Counted from the first letter of the stretch, positions 34,611 through 44,817 are shown. The stretch is DNA of 64,000 bases from Limibacterium fermenti (GCF_041902845.1 NZ_CP159486.1:1922001-1986000), one strand, 5' to 3'. Numbers and translations: made by a program. Notes: generated from the letters alone by a model not told the origin.

Positions 34611-35693
34611 TTAAATTTCAGCTTCCTTCATTCGCTCTGCATTTTCGCTGACAATTAGTTGATCTATCACGCCTTGGATATCCCCATTCATAAATGCATC
34701 CAAATTGTAAATAGTATAATTAATACGATGATCGGTAATACGTCCTTGAGGATAATTATACGTCCGGATTTTTGCCGAACGATCACCGGTCGACACCATT
34801 GTTTTGCGCTTGGAAGCAACATCCTGTTGTCTTTTGGCCAGCTCTATATCATAGAGTTTTGTTCGAAGCATTTGCATGGCCAATTCCCGGTTTTGCAATT
34901 GTGAACGGGCCTGTTGGCAAACAACTACAATACCGGACGGTTTATGAGTCAATTGAACCTTCGTTTCGACTTTATTTACATTTTGTCCTCCTGCGCCGCT
35001 CGAACGAGCTGTTTGCATCTCAATATCCGCAGGATTGATCTGAACATCGAATTCTTCTGCTTCCGGTAAAACCGCAACCGTGGCTGCAGAAGTGTGAACA
35101 CGTCCTTGCGTTTCCGTCGCCGGAACTCTTTGGACACGGTGAACACCCGACTCATATTTCAATATTCCGTATACATAATCCCCCTTAACGGTGAAAATAA
35201 TTTCTTTAAATCCCCCGGAAGGCCCTTCGGTATAACCGGATAATTCGGTTTTCCATCCTTTGCTTTCGCAATATTTCGAATACATTTTATACAGATCGCC
35301 TGCAAAAATAGCCGCTTCATCGCCACCGGTGCCGGCACGGATTTCCATGACTACGTTTTTCGCATCTTCCGGATCGGAAGGAATAAGTAACAGTTTAATA
35401 CTCTCTTCTAATTCCGGTAATTTGGTCGAGTTTATAGCCAGATCTTCATTGGCTAATTGCCGAAGCTCACTATCCGCTTCGTGCTCTAAAATAGCTTTAG
35501 CTTCCCGAATAGATTCCAGCGTTTTCTTATATTCCTGCTGAACGGTCACAATCTTTTCGAGTTCGCTGTATTCCTTATTCAGTTTGACGAACCGATCCAT
35601 ATCCGATATGATGGAAGGGTCCGCAATCAATGTCCCGACTTCTTCAAACCTTACCACCAAATGCTCTAACTTATCTAATAGACTCTCAGCCAT
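34611..35693 (-). CDS. prfA: Peptide chain release factor 1
   Basis: 360 residues, normal length. Recognises UAA/UAG stop codons and triggers peptide release. Seen are the peptidyl-hydrolysis GGQ motif in RSSGAGGQNVNKVET and the codon-reading PAT in HRVQRVPATETQGRVHTSA, plus the EIRAGTGGDEAAIFAGDL domain. It starts 3 bp after purM ends. Confidence 0.96.
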   Translation of the reverse strand: MAESLLDKLEHLVVRFEEVGTLIADPSIISDMDRFVKLNKEYSELEKIVTVQQEYKKTLESIREAKAILEHEADSELRQLANEDLAINSTKLPELEESIKLLLIPSDPEDAKNVVMEIRAGTGGDEAAIFAGDLYKMYSKYCESKGWKTELSGYTEGPSGGFKEIIFTVKGDYVYGILKYESGVHRVQRVPATETQGRVHTSAATVAVLPEAEEFDVQINPADIEMQTARSSGAGGQNVNKVETKVQLTHKPSGIVVVCQQARSQLQNRELAMQMLRTKLYDIELAKRQQDVASKRKTMVSTGDRSAKIRTYNYPQGRITDHRINYTIYNLDAFMNGDIQGVIDQLIVSENAERMKEAEI

Positions 35694-35696
35694 ATA

Positions 35697-36869
35697 TTAT
35701 TCGTAACTAAAATTACCAAAGGGACTCTTTATGAGCACCTCACGTTTTGAAGCTTGTTCCACGCGTCCTACAATACGGGCATCCACTTCGAACGATTTAG
35801 ATATCTCGATCACTCGTCGGGCATGAGCTTCCGGCAAATAAATTTCCATCCTGTGGCCCATATTAAACACTTTATACATTTCTTTCCAATCTGTTCCGGA
35901 CTCTTTTTGAATGAGTTCGAATAAAAAAGGTACGGGGAACATATTGTCTTTTACGACTTTCAACGAATCGGATAAAAAATGCAGCACTTTTGTCTGCGCA
36001 CCACCCGAACAGTGGATCATTCCGTGTATATTCCCCCTTAATTCATTTAAAATAAGAGAAATAACCGGCGCATAGGTGCGGGTAGGGGATAATACTAACT
36101 TACCGGCATCGATCCCTAACGGCTTCATCAGCTCCTTTAATTTTACACTTCCCGAATAAATCAAATCAGAAGGAATGGCGGCATCGTAACTTTCCGGATA
36201 TTTGGCCGCCAAGTAATGAGCAAACACATCATGTCTGGCAGATGTCAGTCCATTGCTTCCCATACCGCCATTATATTCTTTTTCGTAGGTAGCGCGGCCG
36301 GAAGAAGAGAGTCCGACAATCACATCTCCGGCTTGGATATTCTTATTATCAATGACATCCGCTCTCTTCATACGACAAGTAACGGTACTGTCGACGATGA
36401 TGGTGCGCACTAAATCGCCGACGTCAGCGGTTTCGCCTCCCGTCGGATAAATACGTATGCCGAAGGAAGATAACTCTTCGCAAAGTTCATTGGTCGAATT
36501 AATAATCGTGGAAATGACTTCACCGGGAATCAGATTTTTGTTTCGGCCGATGGTGGAAGACAGTAAGATGTTATCCGTAGCGCCAACGCATAATAAATCG
36601 TCCAGGTTCATTACCAACGCATCTTGAGCAATGCCTTTCCAAACAGATAAATCACCGGTTTCACGCCAATAAACATAAGCCAACGACGATTTTGTTCCGG
36701 CGCCATCTGCATGCATGATATTACAGTAATTCGGATCTCCAGCTAAAATGTCGGGAATAATTTTACAAAACGCATTGGGATAAACGCCTTTGTCAATGCT
36801 TTTAATTGCATTATGCACATCTTCTTTGGAAGCCGAAACTCCTCTTAAATTGTATCGTTGATCACTCAT
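35697..36869 (-). CDS. purM: Phosphoribosylformylglycinamidine cyclo-ligase (AIR synthase)
   Basis: Forms the imidazole ring in purine synthesis. From ATG 36869 (MSDQRYNLRG) the protein is 390 residues. An open extension to 36986 is rejected because the minus-strand -7 element TATCTTTG (36904-36911) lies within it. Family motifs: MHADGAGTKSSLAY, ALVMNLDDLLCVGA, TGGETADVGDLV, VGLSSSGRATYE, MIHCSGGAQTKVL, VFNMGHRMEIYL. It is the first gene of purM-prfA-pyrF. Compared with Escherichia coli PurM it is somewhat longer, as is usual in this phylum. Confidence 0.94.
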   Translation of the reverse strand: MSDQRYNLRGVSASKEDVHNAIKSIDKGVYPNAFCKIIPDILAGDPNYCNIMHADGAGTKSSLAYVYWRETGDLSVWKGIAQDALVMNLDDLLCVGATDNILLSSTIGRNKNLIPGEVISTIINSTNELCEELSSFGIRIYPTGGETADVGDLVRTIIVDSTVTCRMKRADVIDNKNIQAGDVIVGLSSSGRATYEKEYNGGMGSNGLTSARHDVFAHYLAAKYPESYDAAIPSDLIYSGSVKLKELMKPLGIDAGKLVLSPTRTYAPVISLILNELRGNIHGMIHCSGGAQTKVLHFLSDSLKVVKDNMFPVPFLFELIQKESGTDWKEMYKVFNMGHRMEIYLPEAHARRVIEISKSFEVDARIVGRVEQASKREVLIKSPFGNFSYE

Positions 36870-36903
36870 TATTATAAAAGAAATATCTATTAAATGGAAT
36901 ATG

Positions 36904-36911
36904 CAAAGATA
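36904..36911 (-). promoter_or_regulatory. Promoter -7 element of purM-prfA-pyrF
   Basis: Minus-strand TATCTTTG 35 bp upstream of the purM start codon. Confidence 0.6.
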
Positions 36912-37088
36912 ATTCTTTTGCGTTTTACCTGCTAATAAATGTTTATGAAAAAGCCAATAATAATATACTTCAAAAGGTATCTGCAAATGAGCGCTCCTAA
37001 AACGGCTATAATTACTATTATGTTTAATAGGTTGAGCGGTTACGATTATTCATGTTCCCTGTCCATAATTCTATCGTATTATTTTAAA

Positions 37089-37125
37089 TCAAAAGGCACC
37101 TACAACAAATGCAGATGCCTTTTGA
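37089..37125. terminator. Terminator after the TPR protein gene
   Basis: AAAAGGCA (37091-37098) and TGCCTTTT (37116-37123) form the stem, read by the minus-strand TPR gene whose stop codon is 8 bp away. A-rich and T-rich flanks allow function in both directions. Confidence 0.75.
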
Positions 37126-37130
37126 ATCGT

Positions 37131-38420
37131 TTATTGATTGGTTGGTCCTAATTCTTTTTCAACAACCTCCAATTCTGTCGATTTATCTATCCCCATATTG
37201 CTTAAATTATAATACACGTTGCGAAGTTTAAGCAATGCGCTTTTAATTTCGGATTCTCCGGCCTTGCGTCCTTTGAGCAATTCGGTATATTTTTCCAAAT
37301 GCGGAAGAGATTTTTGATACAGTTCAATCGTCTTTTTATCATTTTCGACTTGTTGCTGTCTATCGGTCAACACGGCTGTTTTTTCTTTTATATCTTGAGC
37401 TTGAAGAATATAATTTACAGCTAACGCCTCGAGAGCTCTTTCGCAATTAGCATCTTGAACCAATGCTTTTGTATATTCACTCTCAGCTCCGGTAAAATCG
37501 CCTCTTTCAGCTAACAAAGCGCCTTTTACACTATTTAGGTCACACGCATTCGAAGGATCATTTGCGATGGCTTGATCGAGATATTGCATTGCTTTTTCGT
37601 TTTGTCCCTGACGAATAAACACATTTACCAAATTAGGAATAAAATACTTGCTTTTAGGGAATTTTTCCGCACCTGCATATAATGTCTCGAGATATTTCGC
37701 CGAATCGCCTGCGCTCACATATTCGCTTGCCAGCAATTCATACAAATCACTTTCCTGGTAAGCGCTGTTTTCAATAAAGGGCTCTTTTGTCGCGCGATCC
37801 AAGAGAACTAAGGCGCGATCATGTTGTTTGGCTTGAATAGCGGTTATAATAGCATAGTATTTAATGGTTTGATAAGTACTATCTAAAACAAAGGCTTCTT
37901 TTTCGCCTTCAAACAGAGGTAATGAAGGAATCGTCCAGTAAATTTCAAAGAATTCGGATGCTTTAGCGTAATCTTTCTGGTCGTTAGAATAAACGCCGCC
38001 GTTAATGAAAAACGGATGATTCGCCCTAAGGATTCCGGCAATGTCTTTTCTGAATTTATTCCGTACGCGACCTTTTTCATCCGGTAATTGGCCTAATGAA
38101 TCCGCCTTGAGATAAGGAGCATACGATTCGTACAAACCATCGTACATTACTTTATCATTAGTCTGTTTTCCCAACATGGCATTGGTCCTTTCATTATCGA
38201 ACGCTTTGTTTCCGATATCGCCCCAAGTTTTCCAAGTTTCAGGATTACTGATCGTTTCAGAATTCTCGGACGCTTGTTTAATGAGCGTGCGAGCTTCATT
38301 TAAGTCGTTACTACCTAACGCTCTTTTAGCATCTTTTAATGCCGATTTTTGAGCAAAGATGCTTCCGGCAGAAAAAATGACCACCGCTGTCAAAAATAAG
38401 AGTTTCTTCATTTTATTCAT
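37131..38420 (-). CDS. Secreted tetratricopeptide-repeat protein
   Basis: 429 residues with a signal peptide (MKKLLFLTAVVIFSAGSIFAQ). TPR-like helical repeats run through residues about 25-410, for example YLETLYAGAEKFPKSKYFIPNLVNVFIRQGQNEKAMQYL-type pairs and DFTGAESEYTKALVQDANCERALEALAV. No catalytic domain is seen. It is probably a periplasmic scaffold. It lies downstream of gyrA (90-bp gap), a neighbourhood repeated in Bacteroidales. Confidence 0.82.
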   Translation of the reverse strand: MNKMKKLLFLTAVVIFSAGSIFAQKSALKDAKRALGSNDLNEARTLIKQASENSETISNPETWKTWGDIGNKAFDNERTNAMLGKQTNDKVMYDGLYESYAPYLKADSLGQLPDEKGRVRNKFRKDIAGILRANHPFFINGGVYSNDQKDYAKASEFFEIYWTIPSLPLFEGEKEAFVLDSTYQTIKYYAIITAIQAKQHDRALVLLDRATKEPFIENSAYQESDLYELLASEYVSAGDSAKYLETLYAGAEKFPKSKYFIPNLVNVFIRQGQNEKAMQYLDQAIANDPSNACDLNSVKGALLAERGDFTGAESEYTKALVQDANCERALEALAVNYILQAQDIKEKTAVLTDRQQQVENDKKTIELYQKSLPHLEKYTELLKGRKAGESEIKSALLKLRNVYYNLSNMGIDKSTELEVVEKELGPTNQ

Positions 38421-38510
38421 GTTTAGTTGATAAATATAATCTTAATTCTATTTCAAAAATTCTGTTTTTAGACTAAAATCGATTCAGAAGTTTAAACTCA
38501 TTCCCGTTGA

Positions 38511-41057
38511 TTATTCTTCCGAAATCGTGTCTTCGGGCTTATTCTCCTGTGTGTCGTCAGTTTCTTCGGGAACGACTTCATCTTGTAAATCTTCCGAATT
38601 CACCTTGCAAACAGAAGCTATCTCATCATTTCTTTTTTCCAAATTAATGAGTCGAACTCCCTGTGTAGCACGTCCCATGACACGAAGATCGGAAATTTTT
38701 ACACGTATCGTGATTCCTGACTTGTTAATTATCATTAAATCGTTATCATCCGTAACGCTTTTAATGGAAACCAGCTTACCCGTTTTCTCTGTTATGTTGA
38801 GCGTTTTCACGCCCTTTCCACCCCTGCGGGTAATTCTATAAACGGGTTCCCCGTCTTCGTCATTCAGGTGGCTTCTCTTTCCGTAACCTTGTTCGGAAAC
38901 GACAAGAATCGTGCTGGTCGAGTCGCGATTCATACAAATCATGCCGATGATGCAATCTTCGCCGTCATCATCCAGAGTCATGCCTCTTACGCCGGTTGCG
39001 GTACGCCCCATGGGACGCACGTCCGCTTCATTAAACCGAACGGCGCGTCCGTTACGATTGGCCAGGATAATATCTTTTTCGCCGTCGGTCAGACGAACCG
39101 CAATTACCTGATCGTCTTCGCGTATCGTGATAGCGTTCACTCCGTTTTGACGCGGACGGGAATATGCTTCCAACTGCGTTTTTTTGACAACCCCCTGTTT
39201 GGTCGCAAAAACCAAATAATGAGAGTTTGTATAGTCTTCATCATTTAAGCTTTCGATCCTCACAAAAGCGGTGACGGCATCGTCGGAACCAATATTCAAC
39301 ATATTTTGGATGGCCCGGCCTTTCGAGTTTTTCGTTCCTTCGGGAATTTCGTATACGCGCAACCAATAACATTTACCTTTTTGAGTAAAAAATAACATGT
39401 AGTTGTGCATCGTCGCCGGATAAATATACTCGACAAAGTCTTCATCGCGTGTTTCAGTACCCTTGGCCCCTACTCCGCCCCTGTTTTGCGTTTGAAATTC
39501 CGATAACGCGGTACGTTTTATATATCCCCGGTGAGAGATGGTAATAATCATCTCATCGTTGGCATAAAAATCTTCGGGATTTAGTTCTTCCGAAGCATAA
39601 ATAATTTCAGAACGGCGTTCATCTCCAAATTTATCACGTATTTCAATAAGCTCATCCTTTATGACTTTCATACAAAGTTCGTCATTGGTCAGAATCTCGT
39701 TCAGATAAGCGATTTGCTTTTGTATTTCTTCATATTCCGAATGAAGTTTATCTTGTTCGAGGCCGGTTAATTGCCGCAGACGCATTTCGACAATCGCCCG
39801 CGATTGGATTTCGGAAAGCTGGAATCGCTCAATCAAACGCTGGATTGCTTCCTGCGGCGTTTTAGAACTCCGGATAATCGAAATCACTTCATCGATATTG
39901 TCGGAAGCGATAATCAGGCCTTCTAAAATATGCGCTCTCTCTTCGGCTTTTCGAAGATCGTATTTTGTCCGCCGGATCACCACCTCATGACGATGTTCCA
40001 CGAACAACTCAATCATTCTCTTCAGATTGAGCAGCTCCGGACGCCCGTTGACCAACGCAATGTTGTTGACGCTGAAAGATGACTGCAAAGCCGTGAGTTT
40101 GTAGAGTTTATTCAAGACGACATTCGCATTCGCATCGCGCTTCAGGTCGACGACAATACGCATCCCTCGGCGATCCGATTCGTCGTTGACATTCGAGATA
40201 CCGTCGATTTTTTTAAGCGAAACTAAGTCGGCAATATGCTTAATTAATTCCGCTTTATTCACCATATAAGGTATTTCGGAAATGACAATTTTGTCATGCG
40301 TTTTGGCAGACTCTATTTCGGCTCGTCCACGCATGATAATGCGTCCCCTGCCCGTTTCGAAAGCATCCTGAACGCCTTTATAGCCGTAAATGAAAGCGCC
40401 GGTAGGAAAATCGGGAGCCTTGATATAATGCATCAACCCTTGTATGTCAATCTCGCGATCATCGATATAGGCTACAATACCATTAATACATTCGGTAAGG
40501 TTGTGCGGAGCAATATTGGTAGCCATTCCCACAGCAATACCGGCCGAACCGTTTATCAGCAGGTTCGGGATTCGCGTGGGGAGAACCGTCGGTTCAAGAA
40601 GCGTATCATCGAAATTGAGTTGAAAGTCTACCGTTTCTTTGTCAATATCGCGCAACATTTCTTCCGCTAACTTGTTCAACCTGGCCTCGGTATAACGCAT
40701 AGCCGCAGGGCTGTCGCCGTCGACGCTACCCATATTCCCCTGCCCGTCGACTAACGTATAACGCATGCTCCAATTTTGAGCAAGTCTGACCATTGCATTA
40801 TAAACCGAAGAGTCGCCGTGGGGGTGATACTTACCAAGTACTTCCCCGACAATTCTTGCCGATTTCTTATGGGGCTTATCGGAAGTATTTCCCAATTCCG
40901 ACATTCCGAAAAGAATACGCCTGTGAACGGGTTTGAAACCGTCGCGAACATCAGGAAGGGCACGCGAGACAATTACAGACATCGAATAATCGATGTACGA
41001 TGATTTCATTTCATCTTCGATATTAATCTTGATGATTCTATCTTCTTGATCAATCAT
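38511..41057 (-). CDS. gyrA: DNA gyrase subunit A
   Basis: 848 residues. The breakage-reunion domain carries the catalytic Tyr122 in AAMRYTEARL, and numbering matches Escherichia coli in this part. The quinolone region reads HPHGDS83SVYN87: Ser83 is kept, and position 87, Asp in Escherichia coli, is Asn. The C-terminal beta-pinwheel with the GyrA-box-like QNRGGVGAKG is present (about 530-810). An acidic tail (DDTQENKPEDTISEE) ends the protein. Its promoter is at 41152-41183 on the minus strand. Confidence 0.97.
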   Translation of the reverse strand: MIDQEDRIIKINIEDEMKSSYIDYSMSVIVSRALPDVRDGFKPVHRRILFGMSELGNTSDKPHKKSARIVGEVLGKYHPHGDSSVYNAMVRLAQNWSMRYTLVDGQGNMGSVDGDSPAAMRYTEARLNKLAEEMLRDIDKETVDFQLNFDDTLLEPTVLPTRIPNLLINGSAGIAVGMATNIAPHNLTECINGIVAYIDDREIDIQGLMHYIKAPDFPTGAFIYGYKGVQDAFETGRGRIIMRGRAEIESAKTHDKIVISEIPYMVNKAELIKHIADLVSLKKIDGISNVNDESDRRGMRIVVDLKRDANANVVLNKLYKLTALQSSFSVNNIALVNGRPELLNLKRMIELFVEHRHEVVIRRTKYDLRKAEERAHILEGLIIASDNIDEVISIIRSSKTPQEAIQRLIERFQLSEIQSRAIVEMRLRQLTGLEQDKLHSEYEEIQKQIAYLNEILTNDELCMKVIKDELIEIRDKFGDERRSEIIYASEELNPEDFYANDEMIITISHRGYIKRTALSEFQTQNRGGVGAKGTETRDEDFVEYIYPATMHNYMLFFTQKGKCYWLRVYEIPEGTKNSKGRAIQNMLNIGSDDAVTAFVRIESLNDEDYTNSHYLVFATKQGVVKKTQLEAYSRPRQNGVNAITIREDDQVIAVRLTDGEKDIILANRNGRAVRFNEADVRPMGRTATGVRGMTLDDDGEDCIIGMICMNRDSTSTILVVSEQGYGKRSHLNDEDGEPVYRITRRGGKGVKTLNITEKTGKLVSIKSVTDDNDLMIINKSGITIRVKISDLRVMGRATQGVRLINLEKRNDEIASVCKVNSEDLQDEVVPEETDDTQENKPEDTISEE

Positions 41058-41151
41058 ATTAAAATGTGAATTTCTTTTTCAATTCTCTTATACTTATGTA
41101 GCTTATTTCTACAGGTATATATTATATTATTATCTATTCGAAATTAATGCA

Positions 41152-41183
41152 CTAAGGTACTGCTTTTTTTTGAATTTAACAAA
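41152..41183 (-). promoter_or_regulatory. gyrA promoter
   Basis: On the minus strand TTTG (41180-41183) and TACCTTAG (41152-41159) are spaced by 20 bp. The -7 element is one base off TAnnTTTG. Confidence 0.6.
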
Positions 41184-41204
41184 ATTAAGCCCCACGAAAA
41201 TTGA

Positions 41205-41330
41205 GGAGATTGATGGGTGGTTGATGGAGATTGGAGGCTAGAGGCTAGAGGCTAGGGGTTGGAGGTTGGAGAATGGAGAATGGAGAATGGTGAGTAGTGA
41301 GTGGTGAGTGGTGAGTGGTGAGTGGTGGTA
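41205..41330. repeat. Eighteen phased 7-bp units downstream of the secA terminator
   Basis: From GGAGATT at 41205 the sequence divides into 18 heptamers with no insertion or deletion: GGAGATT, GATGGGT, GGTTGAT, GGAGATT, GGAGGCT, AGAGGCT and so on, then GGAGAAT three times and GGTGAGT several times. The unit sequence drifts while the length is kept. It lies between gyrA and the secA terminator. No coding role is seen. Confidence 0.85.
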
Positions 41331-41337
41331 AACAAAA

Positions 41338-41368
41338 CCGGGAGCATCCCTTAAAGCGACACTCCCGG
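41338..41368 (-). terminator. secA terminator
   Basis: CCGGGAG and CTCCCGG arms (41338-41344, 41362-41368), followed on the minus strand by TTTTGTTT. It lies 50 bp beyond the secA stop, with heptamer repeats on both sides. Confidence 0.8.
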
Positions 41369-41381
41369 CAAAATAGTCAAC

Positions 41382-41416
41382 AGACTAAAGACCGGAGACT
41401 GGTGACTGGAGACCGG
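41382..41416. repeat. Five phased 7-bp units between the secA stop and its terminator
   Basis: AGACTAA, AGACCGG, AGACTGG, TGACTGG, AGACCGG follow each other exactly. The array ends 2 bp from the secA stop codon. The word differs from that of the array at 41205. Confidence 0.75.
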
Positions 41417-41418
41417 AA

Positions 41419-44400
41419 TTAGAACTGTCCTTTTCCGTGGCAATTCTTATATTTCTTCCCGCTTCTGCAAGGACACGGATCGTTACGTCCCACTTTCTTT
41501 TCTACACGAATAGGCTCCAACTTTTGCTGCGGCGGCCTTTCTTGTCCGGAACCTCCGTTTTGATGAGCGCGTGCGCGTGCATTCTCAATATCGTCTTTTT
41601 GCGTTCGATACTTGCTATAATCGGTTTTTTGTTCGGGCGCCGCTTTGCGTACGTCTTCGGGATTCTGAATGGGGATTTGGCCTCTCATCAGGATGGATAC
41701 CGATTTGATATTCACATCGTCGACCATTTGCCGGAACATATTAAACGATTCGAGCTTATAAATCAACAACGGATCTTTTTGCTCATAACTGGCATTTTGT
41801 ACCGATTGGCGCAATTCATCCATTTCGCGAAGATGCTCTTTCCAATTTTCATCGATGGTTAACAGGAGCACCGATTTTTCAAACGCTTTTATCAAGGCTT
41901 TCGATCCGGTTTCATAAGCCTCCTTCAGGTTACAAGCAATATTATATACTTTCTTTCCATCGGTAATGGGAATTAAAATATTCTCATACATCGCACTTTG
42001 GTTTTCGTATACTTGCTTGATGACCGGATTGGCTATTTCCGCAAGCCTTTCGGATTTGCGTTTGAACGTTTCAAAAGCTTTATCAATCACCACTTTTACT
42101 TGCGATTCGGTCTTCAGTCCTTTCATTTCCTCTTCGGTAAAAGGAATTTCAAGCGCCAGCACTCGGAAGAGATCATGCTTCATGTTTTCATAATCATCCT
42201 CATTGTTTTCGACGATATTACGGGCCGTCTGCTCAATCACTTTCGCCACGTCGTTTTCGATACGCTCGCCCATCAAAGCATGACGGCGGCGTTTATAGAT
42301 CACTTCCCGTTGCGAATTCATCACATCGTCGTATTCGAGAAGGCGTTTACGAATACCGAAGTTGTTCTCTTCGACTTTTTTCTGTGCCCGTTCGACCGAC
42401 TTGCTGAGCATGTTATGTTCCAGCACATCGCCCTCCTTAAAGCCCATGCGGTCCATGAGTCCGGCAATTCTTTCGGTAGCGAACAAACGCATCAGATCGT
42501 CTTCCAGAGACACGAAGAATACGGAAGACCCCGGGTCGCCCTGACGTCCGGCACGACCGCGCAACTGACGGTCTACACGACGGGATTCATGCCTTTCGGT
42601 ACCAATGATCGCCAATCCGCCGGCCGCTCTCACTTCCGGAGAAAGCTTGATGTCGGTACCACGTCCGGCCATGTTGGTAGCGATGGTCACCACCCCACTC
42701 TGCCCTGCATGGGCGACAATCTCGGCTTCACGCTGATGCAATTTGGCATTCAAGACATTATGCTTGATTTTACGCAAAGTAAGCATGCGGCTTAACAGTT
42801 CGGAAATTTCGACGGAAGTAGTACCGACGAGAACAGGACGTCCTTTGGAAACTAATCCTTCGATTTCTTCGATAACCGCGGTATATTTCTCCCGTTTGGT
42901 TTTATAGATGCGGTCGTTCAGGTCTTCGCGTACAATCGGCTTATTGGTAGGAATAACCACCACATCGAGTTTGTAAATATCCCAGAATTCACCTGCTTCC
43001 GTTTCGGCCGTACCGGTCATACCGGCAAGCTTATGATACATCCTGAAATAATTTTGGAGCGTAATGGTCGCAAAGGTCTGCGTGGCAGCTTCGACTTTCA
43101 CGCGTTCTTTGGCTTCAATGGCCTGGTGCAAGCCGTCGGAATAACGCCGCCCTTCCATAATACGGCCCGTTTGTTCATCTACAATCTTGACTTTATTATC
43201 GATAACGACGTATTCATCATCTTTTTCAAAAAGCGTATAGGCTTTCAACAATTGATTGACGGTATGTACGCGTTCAGACTTAATGGCATAGTTTTGCAAT
43301 AATTCATCTTTCTTGACGGCTTTTTCCTCGTCGCTCAGATTCATATTTTCCAGTTCCGAAAGCTCCGATCCAATATCGGGAAGGACAAAGAACTGCGGGT
43401 CGTCCGATTTGCCGGTCAGCATATCAATCCCCTTATCGGTTAATTCGATGCTATTGACCTTCTCATCAATAATAAAATAAAGCGGATCGGTAACCACATG
43501 CATGTTTCGGTTTTGGTCTTGCATGTAAAACGCTTCGGTTTTAAGCAAAGCGGCCTTGACGCCTTGTTCACTCAAAAACTTAATTAAGGGTTTGTTTTTG
43601 GGTAATCCTTTATAAGAACGAAACAAAAGCAATGCGCCTTCTTCCTGCTCTTTCGAATCTTCGGAAGCCAGTTTTGCTTTCGCCTGAGCCAGCAAGTGCG
43701 TACAAAAATCGCGTTGAACCTTAACAATGAGTTCTACCCGCGAACGAAACTGATCAAATAACTGATCGTCGCCTTTGGGAACAGGGCCGGAAATGATTAA
43801 CGGCGTACGGGCATCGTCAATAAGGACGGAGTCGACCTCATCGACAATCGCGAAGTTATGCTTGCGTTGAACCAAATCTTTAGGAGAGATGGCCATATTA
43901 TCGCGCAGGTAATCGAATCCGAATTCGTTATTGGTGCCGAAAGTAATATCGGCTTCGTAAGCCTTGCGACGCCCTTCGGAGTTCGGGTCGTGGCGATCGA
44001 TGCAATCGACCGAAAGACCATGGAACATATATATCGGGCCCATCCATTCCGAGTCACGCTTCGACAGATAGTCATTGACGGTAACCACATGTACCCCTTC
44101 ATGGGTAAGAGCGTTGAGAAACACGGGAAGAGTGGCCACTAACGTCTTACCTTCACCGGTAGCCATTTCAGCAATCTTGCCCTCATGCAAAACGACTCCA
44201 CCAAACAACTGGACATCGTAATGCACCATATCCCAGGTGATTTCGTTACCTCCGGCTATCCAATGGTTTTTATAAACCGCTTTATCGCCGTTTATTTCAA
44301 CAAAATCGTGCGTGGCCGCAAGATTGCGGTCAAAGTCGGTAGCCGCGACAACAATCTCGGCATTTTCGGTAAACCGCTTTGCGGTTTCTTTTACAATGGA

Positions 44401-44733
44401 GAACGCCACGGGTAAAACGTCGTCGAGTACCTGTTTATACTTTTCGACAATTTCACTCTCTATCTTATCGATCTGGTTCCAAACATCTTCTCTTTGTTCG
44501 ATGGGAATTTGCTCCATTCCCGCTTTCAACTGTTCGATCTGCTGTTTGTCTTCGGAAACGTATTCCCGAATGTGCTGTTCAAGCTCTTTTGTTTTGCTAC
44601 GAAGCTCATCATTCGAGAGTTGTTCGACTCCGGGGTAGGCCTCATGTATCTTTTTTACAACCGGATTGATTTCATTCAAATCCCGTTGTGCTTTATTGCC
44701 AAATATTTTAGAAATAAATTCGTTAAGTCCCAT
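41419..44733 (-). CDS. secA: Preprotein translocase ATPase SecA
   Basis: 1104 residues, longer than the about 900 of Escherichia coli because of insertions typical of Bacteroidota. Drives Sec-dependent export through SecYEG. Walker A is MATGEGKTLVATLP, the DEAD-like box is VDEVDSVLIDDARTPLIISG, helicase motif VI lies in HESRRVDRQLRGRAGRQGDPGSS, and the C-terminal zinc motif is CPCRSGKKYKNCHG. The leader contains a small TCGGGGTGCATCCCGA hairpin at 44755-44770. It is the third gene of an lnb-like / PafA-like / secA run. Confidence 0.97.
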   Translation of the reverse strand: MGLNEFISKIFGNKAQRDLNEINPVVKKIHEAYPGVEQLSNDELRSKTKELEQHIREYVSEDKQQIEQLKAGMEQIPIEQREDVWNQIDKIESEIVEKYKQVLDDVLPVAFSIVKETAKRFTENAEIVVAATDFDRNLAATHDFVEINGDKAVYKNHWIAGGNEITWDMVHYDVQLFGGVVLHEGKIAEMATGEGKTLVATLPVFLNALTHEGVHVVTVNDYLSKRDSEWMGPIYMFHGLSVDCIDRHDPNSEGRRKAYEADITFGTNNEFGFDYLRDNMAISPKDLVQRKHNFAIVDEVDSVLIDDARTPLIISGPVPKGDDQLFDQFRSRVELIVKVQRDFCTHLLAQAKAKLASEDSKEQEEGALLLFRSYKGLPKNKPLIKFLSEQGVKAALLKTEAFYMQDQNRNMHVVTDPLYFIIDEKVNSIELTDKGIDMLTGKSDDPQFFVLPDIGSELSELENMNLSDEEKAVKKDELLQNYAIKSERVHTVNQLLKAYTLFEKDDEYVVIDNKVKIVDEQTGRIMEGRRYSDGLHQAIEAKERVKVEAATQTFATITLQNYFRMYHKLAGMTGTAETEAGEFWDIYKLDVVVIPTNKPIVREDLNDRIYKTKREKYTAVIEEIEGLVSKGRPVLVGTTSVEISELLSRMLTLRKIKHNVLNAKLHQREAEIVAHAGQSGVVTIATNMAGRGTDIKLSPEVRAAGGLAIIGTERHESRRVDRQLRGRAGRQGDPGSSVFFVSLEDDLMRLFATERIAGLMDRMGFKEGDVLEHNMLSKSVERAQKKVEENNFGIRKRLLEYDDVMNSQREVIYKRRRHALMGERIENDVAKVIEQTARNIVENNEDDYENMKHDLFRVLALEIPFTEEEMKGLKTESQVKVVIDKAFETFKRKSERLAEIANPVIKQVYENQSAMYENILIPITDGKKVYNIACNLKEAYETGSKALIKAFEKSVLLLTIDENWKEHLREMDELRQSVQNASYEQKDPLLIYKLESFNMFRQMVDDVNIKSVSILMRGQIPIQNPEDVRKAAPEQKTDYSKYRTQKDDIENARARAHQNGGSGQERPPQQKLEPIRVEKKVGRNDPCPCRSGKKYKNCHGKGQF

Positions 44734-44817
44734 AAATTATATTCTTATCGCTCATCGGGGTGCATCCCGAAAAGCCTATTCGTTATTTCGTTAATTATTA
44801 TTTGTGTGAAAATAAGA

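Noticed and set aside
41998..42795. 265-codon frame antisense to secA
   Set aside because: Mirror of the conserved SecA coding frame; no independent features.
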